A DNA stretch of 64,000 bases from Gemmatimonadota bacterium (GTDB lineage Bacteria > Gemmatimonadota > Gemmatimonadetes > Gemmatimonadales > Gemmatimonadaceae): the NCBI GenBank assembly GCA_028287285.1, contig JAQBPY010000065.1, positions 22,976 to 86,975 on the forward strand, in the 5' to 3' direction. Positions 26,476 to 35,098 of the stretch are shown here, piece after piece (the first letter of the stretch is position 1; each line of letters begins with the position of its first letter). The notes beneath the pieces are model-generated. The model was given only the letters and a program-made list of their open reading frames with translations, searched no databases and was not told the origin of the DNA. The position numbers and the translations under genes were made by a program.

Positions 26476-27609
26476 TCAGCGCGCGCGCATCTCATCCGGG
26501 TCGACGCCCTGGGAACGACACCACTCCGCGTACGCCTGCGGCATGATCTCGGATGGCGTGATCTCGCTCCGCCCTCCCCAGAACACATTGGTGTATGACA
26601 CGGGAATGCCAGCCTCCTCGAGGTGCCGGTCAATGGCGGCCTTGTGCTCGAGGACGGTGTTCTTTTCGGTGCCATGTGCGACAGCCATGATGTTCACATG
26701 CGCGAATTCCGGACCGCCTTCGCGCCAGTATGCGTGCGTGATGATGTGGTGTCGCCCCACTTCGCGGCCGGCGTCGATCTCGCGCCCCTGTGGCACGCGC
26801 CAATGGAAGAGCGCGTTGTAGCGGGTCACGCGCTCACCGGTAGCCGACGGTTTCACATGTTCCAGAAATGTCGAGAAACGGCCAATCACTCCTCGCGCGG
26901 CGAGCCCGCTGGCAACCGCCAGAAAGTCCTCGTATGAAACGCCCGCCAGCGCCGCACGCTGTCGCCAGGGCTCCGCACGAACCTCGTCTACCGCGAACTC
27001 CTGCTTCAACGGACCGAGCACCCGCCACTCCAGTTCGGAGAGCGCTGCAATGTTCGTGTCGAACACCACACCGAGCTCCTCGCTGCGGCTTCCGGCCGCC
27101 ATTCCCTTTCTCCGGACGTGCCCGACGCCCAGCGCGAACAGCCGCTTTGCCGGCATGATGCGAAATGCCGTGGCGCCAATCCTGTCTGCGAGCAGCTCAC
27201 AGTGCCGCTGCATGGAGAAGCCCTGCGGAACCTTCAGCGTCGTCCACAATCTGTACACGGAGCCCGGCGTGTCCGCGTCGGTGGACCGGATCACGATGTG
27301 TCCCGAGAACGGATCGCACTGCGACAGAAACTCGAAGCCTTCATCGAGCCGCTCTGCCGGAACGCGCCACGCGACCAGCGCGCCGGGCGCAAGGTTCGTC
27401 GCCATGAGCGTCTGGCGAATGCGCCGTATCACACCCGCTTCGAGCATTGCCCGAAGCCGCTCGATCACCGTATCGAGCGGTAACGCAGCCGTACGAGCGA
27501 TTTCGGAAAATGGATCTTCGAGAAAACCTGCGATCCGGTCTTCACTGACGGCGAGGATCCGCGCGTTGACTTCGTCGGTGATGTCGGTTGGAATTGACGG
27601 CGCATTCAT
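26476..27609 (-). CDS. Fused double Lrp/AsnC-type protein, resembling siroheme decarboxylase (AhbA-AhbB/NirDL)
   Basis: 377 residues made of two similar halves. Each has a winged-helix part (LPLDTVIERLRAMLEAGVIR; VSYEDFLAVASGLAARGVIG) followed by an AsnC-like ferredoxin fold (LMATNLAPGALVAWRVPAER; KPSATGERVTRYNALFHWRV, then HHIITHAYWREGGPEFAHVN). The layout, with RRIRQTL and GRFSTFLEH just after each winged helix, resembles AhbA/AhbB and NirD/L proteins. Those decarboxylate siroheme to didecarboxysiroheme on the way to haem d1 or haem, despite looking like regulators. The match is by pattern only, and a DNA-binding regulator remains possible. Co-transcribed with the UbiB-like gene. Confidence 0.6.
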   Translation of the reverse strand: MNAPSIPTDITDEVNARILAVSEDRIAGFLEDPFSEIARTAALPLDTVIERLRAMLEAGVIRRIRQTLMATNLAPGALVAWRVPAERLDEGFEFLSQCDPFSGHIVIRSTDADTPGSVYRLWTTLKVPQGFSMQRHCELLADRIGATAFRIMPAKRLFALGVGHVRRKGMAAGSRSEELGVVFDTNIAALSELEWRVLGPLKQEFAVDEVRAEPWRQRAALAGVSYEDFLAVASGLAARGVIGRFSTFLEHVKPSATGERVTRYNALFHWRVPQGREIDAGREVGRHHIITHAYWREGGPEFAHVNIMAVAHGTEKNTVLEHKAAIDRHLEEAGIPVSYTNVFWGGRSEITPSEIMPQAYAEWCRSQGVDPDEMRAR

Positions 27610-27668
27610 GCGCTGAAAGCTAACTGGGCATGCAGCAGTCAGCGCGCGCTGGAAGGCCCGCCGCTCGT

Positions 27669-27968
27669 TCAGTAGCCAGGCAGCTTGTTCCTGATGTCGC
27701 GAACGCCCGCCGCCACGCCAGTTCCAACCGCCAGTCCGAGCGTGAGTGCAGTGCCGAACCCGACAATCGATCCGATAATCGGAATTACGCCGAGCAGCGA
27801 AACGACCGGAAGGGAAATGACCGCGGCACCGATGCCGGCGATGAACGGGGCAATCGTGGATTGCACCGCATCAACGTAGCGAAGCCGGCGCGTGACGAAG
27901 TTGCGCGCCTGCGCATAGGCGAGAATCGCGAGTACGGTGGAGGCGGCGAAGCTCAGAATCATCCACAT
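27669..27968 (-). CDS. Small membrane protein of unknown function
   Basis: 99 residues. The ATG at 27968 is preceded by GAGG at a suitable distance and opens directly into a membrane helix (MWMILSFAASTVLAILAYAQ). Two further hydrophobic segments follow (APFIAGIGAAVISLPVVSLL and a Gly-rich VGFGTALTLGLAVGTGVAAG), and the end is basic (VRDIRNKLPGY). The longer frame to 28061 adds a polar, unlikely N-terminus. I recognise no family. It lies between the AsnC-type gene (same strand, upstream is the gap to 28097) and a divergent small gene. Confidence 0.7.
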   Translation of the reverse strand: MWMILSFAASTVLAILAYAQARNFVTRRLRYVDAVQSTIAPFIAGIGAAVISLPVVSLLGVIPIIGSIVGFGTALTLGLAVGTGVAAGVRDIRNKLPGY

Positions 27969-28096
27969 TGGAAACCTCAGTCTGTTCGGGACAATGATCC
28001 ATACGGTGAACCATCGCATTCGGTTTCGCCACCGCGCTGGCTCACCCAATTCCGATCGCATAACTTCCCAGCCGACCTCAACCCACGCGATGACGT

Positions 28097-28411
28097 ATGA
28101 TCACGCTCCGTGTCACGCGCCACGACCGCAACGAGCAGTTGCTCGCCGAATGTATGAGCTCCGTTATTCCGGCGCGCGGCGAAGTCCTCCAGCTGGATAC
28201 CGTTGAAGGCGACGGCTCCATGAGCCGCCCCAGCACCATGTGGCGAATCATCGCCGTCACCATGCATGTGCCTTCGATAAAGTCGGCTACGCCCCTGGTG
28301 GGCGAGCCGCTGCGCGTCAGGACGGTCGAGGTCAGCGTTCTCCCCGATGTCTCGCTCCTGCCCGCGCTGCATCACGCCGCAGAGGAAGTGCTTGCGGAGT
28401 CACGCATGTGA
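28097..28411 (+). CDS. Small hypothetical protein
   Basis: 104 residues, beginning MITLRVTRHDRNEQLLAECM. Codon third positions are strongly G/C in this frame, as in neighbouring genes, and the opposite-strand alternative is less convincing. There is no signal peptide or membrane helix. The composition suggests a small alpha/beta cytoplasmic protein (RVTRHD, MWRIIAVTMHVP, LRVRTVEVSVLPDVS, then a C-terminal helix). It ends 53 bases before the tandem kinase gene on the same strand and may be expressed with it. No family recognised. Confidence 0.6.
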   Translation: MITLRVTRHDRNEQLLAECMSSVIPARGEVLQLDTVEGDGSMSRPSTMWRIIAVTMHVPSIKSATPLVGEPLRVRTVEVSVLPDVSLLPALHHAAEEVLAESRM

Positions 28412-28464
28412 TCCGGTTCGGTCACATACTCTCCCGGCTGGCGTCGCCAGCGTAGATTACAGGA

Positions 28465-30297
28465 GTGAATCGTACGTCCAATTCCCTGAGCCATTCCCTG
28501 CGCGGAGACACGGAACGCCCCCTGCGCGCCTCCGGCGAGATCCATCGTGTCTCGTATGCATTGCCGGAGCACCTGGCGGAGTGGCAGCTGCCACCGGGCT
28601 GGCATTGGGGCTCCGAGGGACTCTGGCATCAGCACCGTCACTTCCAGGAAGTGATCGACGCGCTGGGGCGCTCCCTGTCGCTCGTGAGCGCGCCGGACAC
28701 GGGGCATGCAGGTTGGCTCGAAGCCGAAGCACGTGCCCTGGCACATCGCAACCACCCCGCCGTACCCACCACCTATCACTACTGGGCCAGCTTCGCCGAC
28801 AGCCGCCGCGGTCCCGGCTACCTGCGGCGCTGGATCGCCGGAGAAACGGTCGGAGCGCGTCTGTCACGCGCGGGTGCCGAAGACGTGCCCGCCGTACTGC
28901 GCGTCATGCGCGAGATCGGCTCCACGCTGTCGTACCTGCACGATGCGGGCAGCGTGCACGGCGCCGTTTCCGTACACAATGTCTGGACCACCCCCATGGG
29001 CCGCCTGTGGCTGCTGGGCTGGCAATGGGCCGTCCCCATCGCGTCGGTGCCCAGCGACCTCTCACCCGATACAACGGGCATGCCCCTTCCACCCGAGTGG
29101 GGCGACGGCTGGCAGCCATCATTCATGAGCGACCAGTGGCAGCTCGGCGCACTATGTTTTCATGCGCTAACAGGCGAGGCTCCGCCGCGCGACAACATCC
29201 CCCCCGTTTCGCTCGTGCGGCCAGACGTGCCGCCCTCCGTCTCCAATGTGCTGGATCGCGCCTTACAGCTTGACCCTGCCAAACGCTTCGGCTCCGTTGC
29301 CGCAATGGTGCGCGCCATGGATCGCGTGCTCGGAAGCCGCACTGTCCTCACACTGAGTGGCGAGACGACGGCTGCGTCGCGCGAGTCTCCGGAAGTTCGG
29401 CTGCGTTGGGCCCTTGCGGACGACTACGAGGTGCTCGCCCCCCTCGGTGCAGGCACGTTCGGATCGGTGTGGCGCGTGCGCGATCTCTCCCTCGGCCGCG
29501 AAGTCGCGCTCAAGCTGCTCCATCAGCACGTGGCTCGCGATGAGCGCGCCGTCGGGCGATTTCGTCGCGAAGCACGACTCGCTGCGCAGCTCGCGCATCC
29601 ATCCATCGTTCCCATCTATGACTGGGACAGCCGCGGCGACGTCGCCTGGTACACGATGGAATTGGCCGAAGGGGGCTCTGTCGCGGATCTCGTGGAGCGC
29701 GCCGGCGCCCGCCTGCTGGCCGAAGTCGCACCGCAAATCGACAACGTGTTGAGTGGGCTCGGTGCCGCCCATGCCATCGGTATCGTGCATCGCGACCTCA
29801 AACCCGAGAACATCCTCATCGACCGCTATCGTCGCTGGCGCATCGCGGATTTCGGTATCGCCAATCCGGCGGGCGAGGAAACCACGGGGGCATCGGGCAC
29901 TCCCGCTTTTTCTCCCCCCGAACAGCTCCTCGGCGAGCCGCAGGAAGCCAGTGCCGACTGTTTTTCGCTTGCAGCCATCGTCGCGTTCGTGCTCACAGGA
30001 GAGCCGCCCTTTGGCGAGGCGGACAGCAAGACCATTCTCGCGCGGGAGCTTACCGGCCAGTTCGACGACTCACGTTTCGCGCCGGAAATCGCGCAGTGGC
30101 TCAGCGTGGGCCTCGCGGCGCAGCAGGAGAATCGTTTCGCTGATGCCGCGGTCATGCAGGAAACGTGGCGCATTGCGGCGGGCGCAGTACTCGAGCGCGA
30201 GCGCCGGGTGCCGTGGTGGAAACGAATCTTCGGCAGCGAAGAGAGTGCCAGCGAAAGCTGGTGGCGCGAAGAAGGAGTCGCCTCTTCCACCCTTTAG
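28465..30297 (+). CDS. Ser/Thr protein kinase with N-terminal pseudokinase domain
   Basis: 610 residues, GTG start; the AGGAG-like sequence almost touches the start, so initiation is uncertain. Residues ~320-590 are an active-looking Hanks kinase: glycine loop GAGTFG (328-333), ATP lysine K350 (EVALKLL), HRDLKPEN (442-449), DFG (462-464), and an activation-segment GTPAFSPPEQLLG. Residues ~30-290 have the same fold plan but with HRD replaced by H165-G-A167, DFG by G185-W-Q, and N172 kept, hence a pseudokinase. There is no transmembrane segment; the end is EEGVASSTL. The target is unknown. Its stop overlaps, tail to tail, the stop of the histidine kinase gene by four bases. Confidence 0.92.
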   Translation: MNRTSNSLSHSLRGDTERPLRASGEIHRVSYALPEHLAEWQLPPGWHWGSEGLWHQHRHFQEVIDALGRSLSLVSAPDTGHAGWLEAEARALAHRNHPAVPTTYHYWASFADSRRGPGYLRRWIAGETVGARLSRAGAEDVPAVLRVMREIGSTLSYLHDAGSVHGAVSVHNVWTTPMGRLWLLGWQWAVPIASVPSDLSPDTTGMPLPPEWGDGWQPSFMSDQWQLGALCFHALTGEAPPRDNIPPVSLVRPDVPPSVSNVLDRALQLDPAKRFGSVAAMVRAMDRVLGSRTVLTLSGETTAASRESPEVRLRWALADDYEVLAPLGAGTFGSVWRVRDLSLGREVALKLLHQHVARDERAVGRFRREARLAAQLAHPSIVPIYDWDSRGDVAWYTMELAEGGSVADLVERAGARLLAEVAPQIDNVLSGLGAAHAIGIVHRDLKPENILIDRYRRWRIADFGIANPAGEETTGASGTPAFSPPEQLLGEPQEASADCFSLAAIVAFVLTGEPPFGEADSKTILARELTGQFDDSRFAPEIAQWLSVGLAAQQENRFADAAVMQETWRIAAGAVLERERRVPWWKRIFGSEESASESWWREEGVASSTL

Positions 30298-33200
30298 GCT
30301 TTTTTCAGCTCCACGCGCACTACCGTCCCGGCGCCCGACGAGCTCTCGATCGACACGCTTCCGCCCCATCCATCCACCATGCGGCGCGTAATGGCGAGCC
30401 CGAGTCCGCTGCCACTGGTTCTGGTGGAGAAATGTGGCTCGAAAATCTTTGGAAGCACATCAGCTGCGATGCCGGCTCCGTCATCAGCCACGTCGATGCG
30501 CACGCGTTCTTCGGTGCTCTGAACCGTTGCCACCACCGTCTGCGCATTCGCGAGCCGGGCGTTCTCGAAGAGATTGAGCAGCACCTCACGCAGCTCGTCA
30601 GGCCGCGCCATCGCGTGGGGAATATCTCCCATTACGATACAACGCCAGCTCACCTGCCCTTCACCCAACGTCTCCAGGGCGACGACGTCCTTCACGGTCG
30701 CCACGATATCCGTTGGAACGGCGGGCGCGCGCTGCTCGGGCCCACCACCATACCGGCTGAATGCGCGCGCGATCTCGTCGAGGCGGTCGATCTCGGTCAG
30801 GATGCGCGTCACGTTCTGGTCGAGCACCTCCTCGAATTTCGGACGACCAAACGCGCGGCGGAGATGCTGCACGCCGAGCCGGATGGGTGTGAGCGGATTC
30901 TTGATCTCGTGCGCCACTTGTCGCGCCATCTCTCCCCATGCCAGGACGCGCTGAGCACGGGCGAGCTCGGTCACGTCATCGAGCGTCAACACTGCGCCGC
31001 CACGCGACAACCGCGTGAACTGCCCGCGCAGCGTTCGTCCGTCACGCACCAGATCGAATCCGTCGAATTCCTGCGAGCCGGCCAGGAAGCCGGCCAATCT
31101 GGTCGCTACGGCGGGAAGCGAGATGGAGCCCACCCCATCCCCGGCGGCCGGCACGCTTCCGAGCAGCGCTTCAGCGCGCGGGTTGGCCAGAATTACCCGT
31201 CCGTTTTCATCCACCGCGATCACACCGCTGGCCACGGTCCGCAGCACGGCGTCAGTTCTCCGCTGCGCTTCCACCAGCGCCGCCCGACTCTCGCCAAGGT
31301 CACGTGCCATGGCGCGAAACGCCGTGAAGACGGGAAGAAATTCGCTGGACGCCCGCCCGTCAAAGGGGAGATCGCTTTCGCCGCGCGCGACGGCGCGAGC
31401 CGCTGAGCGCAGTGCGCTGATGGGACGCGCAAGTTGCCGCGCCGCGATGGCGCTCAACCAGAGCGCGGCCGTGGCGCCAAGCGCCGTCGCGAACAGCACG
31501 AGCACGCCAAGGTCCCGGCGACGGCGATCGAGGAGGAAATCGTCGACGCGCGCGGGTGCCGCGAGCACAGACCGGCCTCCCCTGCCCGGAAGCACGCGAT
31601 AGCCCATCATGCCGGTGGCACCGTCGAGTGGCTCGGCCTTCGTCGCCCCCAACTCCTCCGCAGCCGTCAACTCCACGGCCACCTCGGGGCGCAGCAGACG
31701 TCCCATGGGAATGAGATCGGCAAAGAGTGAATCGCTGGCGTCAACGAGCACGCCCGACTGGTACAGCAGCAGCTTGGTATCGAGACGGCGGCTTTCCCCT
31801 GCCAGCCCGCTGCCCGGGTTGAAGGCGCGCATGGTCTCGGTGACGAGCAGCCGGCGCGACGCCTGCGCATCGTCGAACAGCTGCTGCCACGACCACACCG
31901 CAAAGGCCGCCGCAGGCACGAGAAAGAACAGGAACAGCGCCACCGAGAGCTGCGCGCGGTAGCTGCGAATGCGGCGGCGGCGCAGCCGCAACCAACGGCC
32001 GACACGCCCATCGGTGGAGGCGCCGACCAGCCAGACCAGCCACACGACGCCAAGGTTGACGATGACCAGCAGTCCTCCACGCGGCAGGAGGGAATCGAGC
32101 CGGCGAAGGTCCACTTCGAGGTGGGCGCGGGCCGGGCCGCCCGCCCCATTCACGGGCCAATCGCCGTGCAGCTCGTTCCCTTCGCGACGCCATCGCGTGG
32201 ACGACCCCGCCTCGAAGGTGTCGGAGATTACCTGCACGGTGTACGGAGGCTCATTGCCCTCCTGGCCGGCGAGCCCATACCAGCGGGCATAGGCGTCCGT
32301 GCCGATCAGCCTGGTTCGGGGCGCGATGACGATGGTGACAACTCCGCCACGCATGGGAACCGCAACGATGTGTACGCCGTATACACCAGCTTTCGCGGTT
32401 GACACCACCCGCTGTCCGGTCGCCATCGCGCTATCGGCGGCTTGGCTCACGTCGCGAAATGGAAAGCCAAACGGTGCGGAGCCGAAGTGTGCGATTTGCT
32501 GGTCGTAGGACCAGGCATAGAGCGCAACCGGATACCCAGCCGACGCCAGGTCCGAGGTGACATAGCGCTCGAGGAGTGCTTGGACGGTACGCGGGATGTC
32601 CTCGCCCTGCATGGACCGCGCGAGACGCTGGCCCAGCGTGTCGGCATAGGCGTCCGGTGCCGACAGACCGCGCGCGTCGCGTTCCGCAAGCTCCACGCGG
32701 CCGCGTGATTCGCTACCCCATACCACCGTGGTGGAGGCGAGGGCAGCAACCGTGGCACACGCGAGGAGCGTGCGGTGGGAGGGCCGAGAGAGCACGACTG
32801 CGGCAACAGCCGCTGCCCATATGAGACTGAACCACTGCGGCCATTGGCCCGGCGCTTCCCAGATGATGGGCGCGATGATCGCACCCACCAGGGCGAGTGC
32901 CGGACCCGTCATGATGGGCGCGCCCCTGCGTGCACCGAGGGCTCGGCGTCCCGCCCAGGTGGCCAGCGCGAGAAGCGCCGTGGCCGCGAGGCACAGCGGA
33001 ATGGTCCAGATGATCCAGAGACCACCCCCTGCCCCCTCGGTCGCCGGAGCAATTCCTCGCGAGAGTGACCTGATGGCAAACGGGCCGATCACAATTGTGA
33101 TGGCCGCTACGGCGCCCGCCAGCAGCCGCGGCATCCGTGCGCCGACCCGCCGGACCGCGAGCAGCACGAGAAGCACGGCGATGGCGGACGTGAGTGCCAG

Positions 33201-34211
33201 TGCGCCGGCATTCGCCGTATAGGCGTGACCTGCCGGGTAGAAGTAGACCGAGGCATCGAATAACCGCGATCGCGTGGAGAACTCGCTTAGCGGCACGAGG
33301 GCAAGGCAGCGCAGGACGACGAGCGCCCCCGCGACCACGGCGAGATCGCTCGTCCCGGAGCCTGCCACACCCACCAGAAAAGCGATCAGTGCCACGAGGA
33401 GTGCAATACCGGCCCGCACCCGCGCGCGCTCGAGCAGCCGGAAGCGCACCTCACCGGGCGAGGGAACAATGGCGCGCGCAACAAAAAGCGGACGTCCTTC
33501 GTCGACGTACTGCAACTCGTCCGCGTTCAGGATTCCGCTGGGCGGCGCGAACAGAAAGCCCTCGGTGATCTCGTCGGACGCCAGGCGCTGCGCGAGGCCA
33601 CGGGTGAGCCGGTCTGCCGGCGATGCGGCGTACAGCAGCGCAAAGACTACGGTGCGAACCTGCGCACTGTCGCTGGCGACATACACTGTCAGGCCAAACG
33701 GCGACGCAACGATCCCGCTCGTTCCCAGCAGGCGGCCAGGGTCTGCGTGGAGCGTACCCGCCCACGCAATGAGCGTGTCGCCGTGCAGCACGAGCACACC
33801 CCGATGCTCCACGTCGCCCACGAGGCGTTCCAGCTGACTGACTGCCTCGCGCGAGCTGGCGGGAAGGGTGCGCGCCCTTCGCGCAACGTCGCGCAGCGTC
33901 CGCAGCTCTTCATCTACACGGTTCTGCAGGCGGCTGCGCTGCGCGGCGGCCTCTTCGCTGCCCACTTCGGCGGGCGACCGCGAAAAGCGCGCGAGGCGCG
34001 TCTGCGCGCGTCCTCCCACGGCACAGATACCGGCCAGGGCGAGCAATGCCGCCATCAGGGGAATTCGGCCCGTGCGCCCTGGCTGCGCCTTCAGGACAAT
34101 CGCGCCGGCAAGAGTAGCAATCAGGCAGACCGCGAGATAACCTACCCATGGCTCGGCGAGCCACGCGCTCGCGGCAAGGAGCGCCACGGCAACTGCCGCC
34201 GGCGCGAGCAT
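30294..34211 (-). CDS. Giant membrane sensor histidine kinase, NtrY-like
   Basis: 1305 residues. The N-terminal ~270 residues have two membrane helices, a coiled-coil-like segment and an extracytoplasmic sensor-like part. Next come about eight to ten membrane helices (e.g. AGIALLVALIAFLVGVAGSG), a second periplasmic region, and another helix pair around a third sensor region. HAMP follows (ARQLARPISALRSAARAVAR), then PAS (VLRTVASGVIAVDENGRVIL). The HisKA H-box is VAHEIKNPLTPIRLGVQHLR with phospho-acceptor H1101, as in NtrY. HATPase motifs are LLNLFENARLANA, DDGAGIAADVLPKIFEPHFS and SGSGLGLAI. No response regulator is nearby, so it is an orphan. It is divergent from the creatininase gene with under 40 bases between them. 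Confidence 0.92.
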   Translation of the reverse strand: MLAPAAVAVALLAASAWLAEPWVGYLAVCLIATLAGAIVLKAQPGRTGRIPLMAALLALAGICAVGGRAQTRLARFSRSPAEVGSEEAAAQRSRLQNRVDEELRTLRDVARRARTLPASSREAVSQLERLVGDVEHRGVLVLHGDTLIAWAGTLHADPGRLLGTSGIVASPFGLTVYVASDSAQVRTVVFALLYAASPADRLTRGLAQRLASDEITEGFLFAPPSGILNADELQYVDEGRPLFVARAIVPSPGEVRFRLLERARVRAGIALLVALIAFLVGVAGSGTSDLAVVAGALVVLRCLALVPLSEFSTRSRLFDASVYFYPAGHAYTANAGALALTSAIAVLLVLLAVRRVGARMPRLLAGAVAAITIVIGPFAIRSLSRGIAPATEGAGGGLWIIWTIPLCLAATALLALATWAGRRALGARRGAPIMTGPALALVGAIIAPIIWEAPGQWPQWFSLIWAAAVAAVVLSRPSHRTLLACATVAALASTTVVWGSESRGRVELAERDARGLSAPDAYADTLGQRLARSMQGEDIPRTVQALLERYVTSDLASAGYPVALYAWSYDQQIAHFGSAPFGFPFRDVSQAADSAMATGQRVVSTAKAGVYGVHIVAVPMRGGVVTIVIAPRTRLIGTDAYARWYGLAGQEGNEPPYTVQVISDTFEAGSSTRWRREGNELHGDWPVNGAGGPARAHLEVDLRRLDSLLPRGGLLVIVNLGVVWLVWLVGASTDGRVGRWLRLRRRRIRSYRAQLSVALFLFFLVPAAAFAVWSWQQLFDDAQASRRLLVTETMRAFNPGSGLAGESRRLDTKLLLYQSGVLVDASDSLFADLIPMGRLLRPEVAVELTAAEELGATKAEPLDGATGMMGYRVLPGRGGRSVLAAPARVDDFLLDRRRRDLGVLVLFATALGATAALWLSAIAARQLARPISALRSAARAVARGESDLPFDGRASSEFLPVFTAFRAMARDLGESRAALVEAQRRTDAVLRTVASGVIAVDENGRVILANPRAEALLGSVPAAGDGVGSISLPAVATRLAGFLAGSQEFDGFDLVRDGRTLRGQFTRLSRGGAVLTLDDVTELARAQRVLAWGEMARQVAHEIKNPLTPIRLGVQHLRRAFGRPKFEEVLDQNVTRILTEIDRLDEIARAFSRYGGGPEQRAPAVPTDIVATVKDVVALETLGEGQVSWRCIVMGDIPHAMARPDELREVLLNLFENARLANAQTVVATVQSTEERVRIDVADDGAGIAADVLPKIFEPHFSTRTSGSGLGLAITRRMVDGWGGSVSIESSSGAGTVVRVELKKA

Positions 34212-34248
34212 CGCCCCCGGCCATGGCCGTTCTTTCGTGTCGTTCAGA

Positions 34249-34986
34249 ATGACCTACTCCTCGCCCGATGTGGCGACACCGCGCCGCATCAAGGAGATGC
34301 GGCCGGCAGAAATCGCCGACGCCATCTCGCGGGATGCGAGGCTCATCGTGCCCGTGGGCACGTGCGAGCAGCATGGCCCCCACCTGCCGCTCGGTACCGA
34401 CACGCTCATCGTGGAGCACCTGGCCGACGATCTCTCGGCGGAGTTCGGGATTCTCCGCGCGCCCACCATCGAGTACGGCGTCAACGTCGACACGGAACGC
34501 ACCTTTGCGGGCAACGCGTCCGTTCGCAAGAAGACCTTGCACCGCATGCTCAACGACTTGATCGCCACCTGGGAGACCACCGGGATAAGGGAATTCATTC
34601 TACTCACGGCGCACGAACATGATCCGCACCAGGAGGCCCTCGCCACGGTGGTGACGACGAGTGCCCGGGTCCGCGTGGTTGATATTTTTGCCGTGGACGT
34701 ACACGGATTTCTCGAGGGCCAGTCCGAGCCGATGCACGGCGACGTAGTCGATACCTCGCTGGTGCTGCATGTGGCGCCGGCGCTGGTTCGCATGGATCTC
34801 GCCGAAGACTATATGATGTCGCGCGATGCGCTGCGGCGATACCGGCGCGGCTGGCTCCGCATTCCGAGCGACAGCAGCGGCTCCATCGGCCGCCCCACCC
34901 TTGCGACCGCGGCCAAGGGGGCGGCGATTTATGCCCACATCCGCGAAAAGGTTCGCGCGCGGGTATTTTTGACGCCGGGGGAATAG
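34249..34986 (+). CDS. Creatininase-family (MftE-like) amidohydrolase
   Basis: About 245 residues, near the family length. The metal-binding motif is PVGTCEQHGPHLPLGTDT (Glu, His and Asp ligands); later parts are FILLTAHEHDPHQEAL and HGDVVDTSLVLHV, at the place where the family normally has HAGExETS. The change of the conserved GE to GD alters one expected metal-site residue. Family members hydrolyse cyclic amides or trim RiPP precursors; no mycofactocin genes are in the window, so the substrate is unknown. A GTG at 34237 could add four residues. It is divergent from the histidine kinase and upstream of the efflux operon, with a 112-base gap that has no gene. Confidence 0.85.
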   Translation: MTYSSPDVATPRRIKEMRPAEIADAISRDARLIVPVGTCEQHGPHLPLGTDTLIVEHLADDLSAEFGILRAPTIEYGVNVDTERTFAGNASVRKKTLHRMLNDLIATWETTGIREFILLTAHEHDPHQEALATVVTTSARVRVVDIFAVDVHGFLEGQSEPMHGDVVDTSLVLHVAPALVRMDLAEDYMMSRDALRRYRRGWLRIPSDSSGSIGRPTLATAAKGAAIYAHIREKVRARVFLTPGE

Positions 34987-35098
34987 TTACTGGTCCGATA
35001 CTCTGATGGTCTGTTGGTCGGATTGTCTGACTGCTTGAAACCCACCTCCCCACCGTTCCGTAAGGCACGGTGACTCAACTCACAGGACTTCCTCACCA

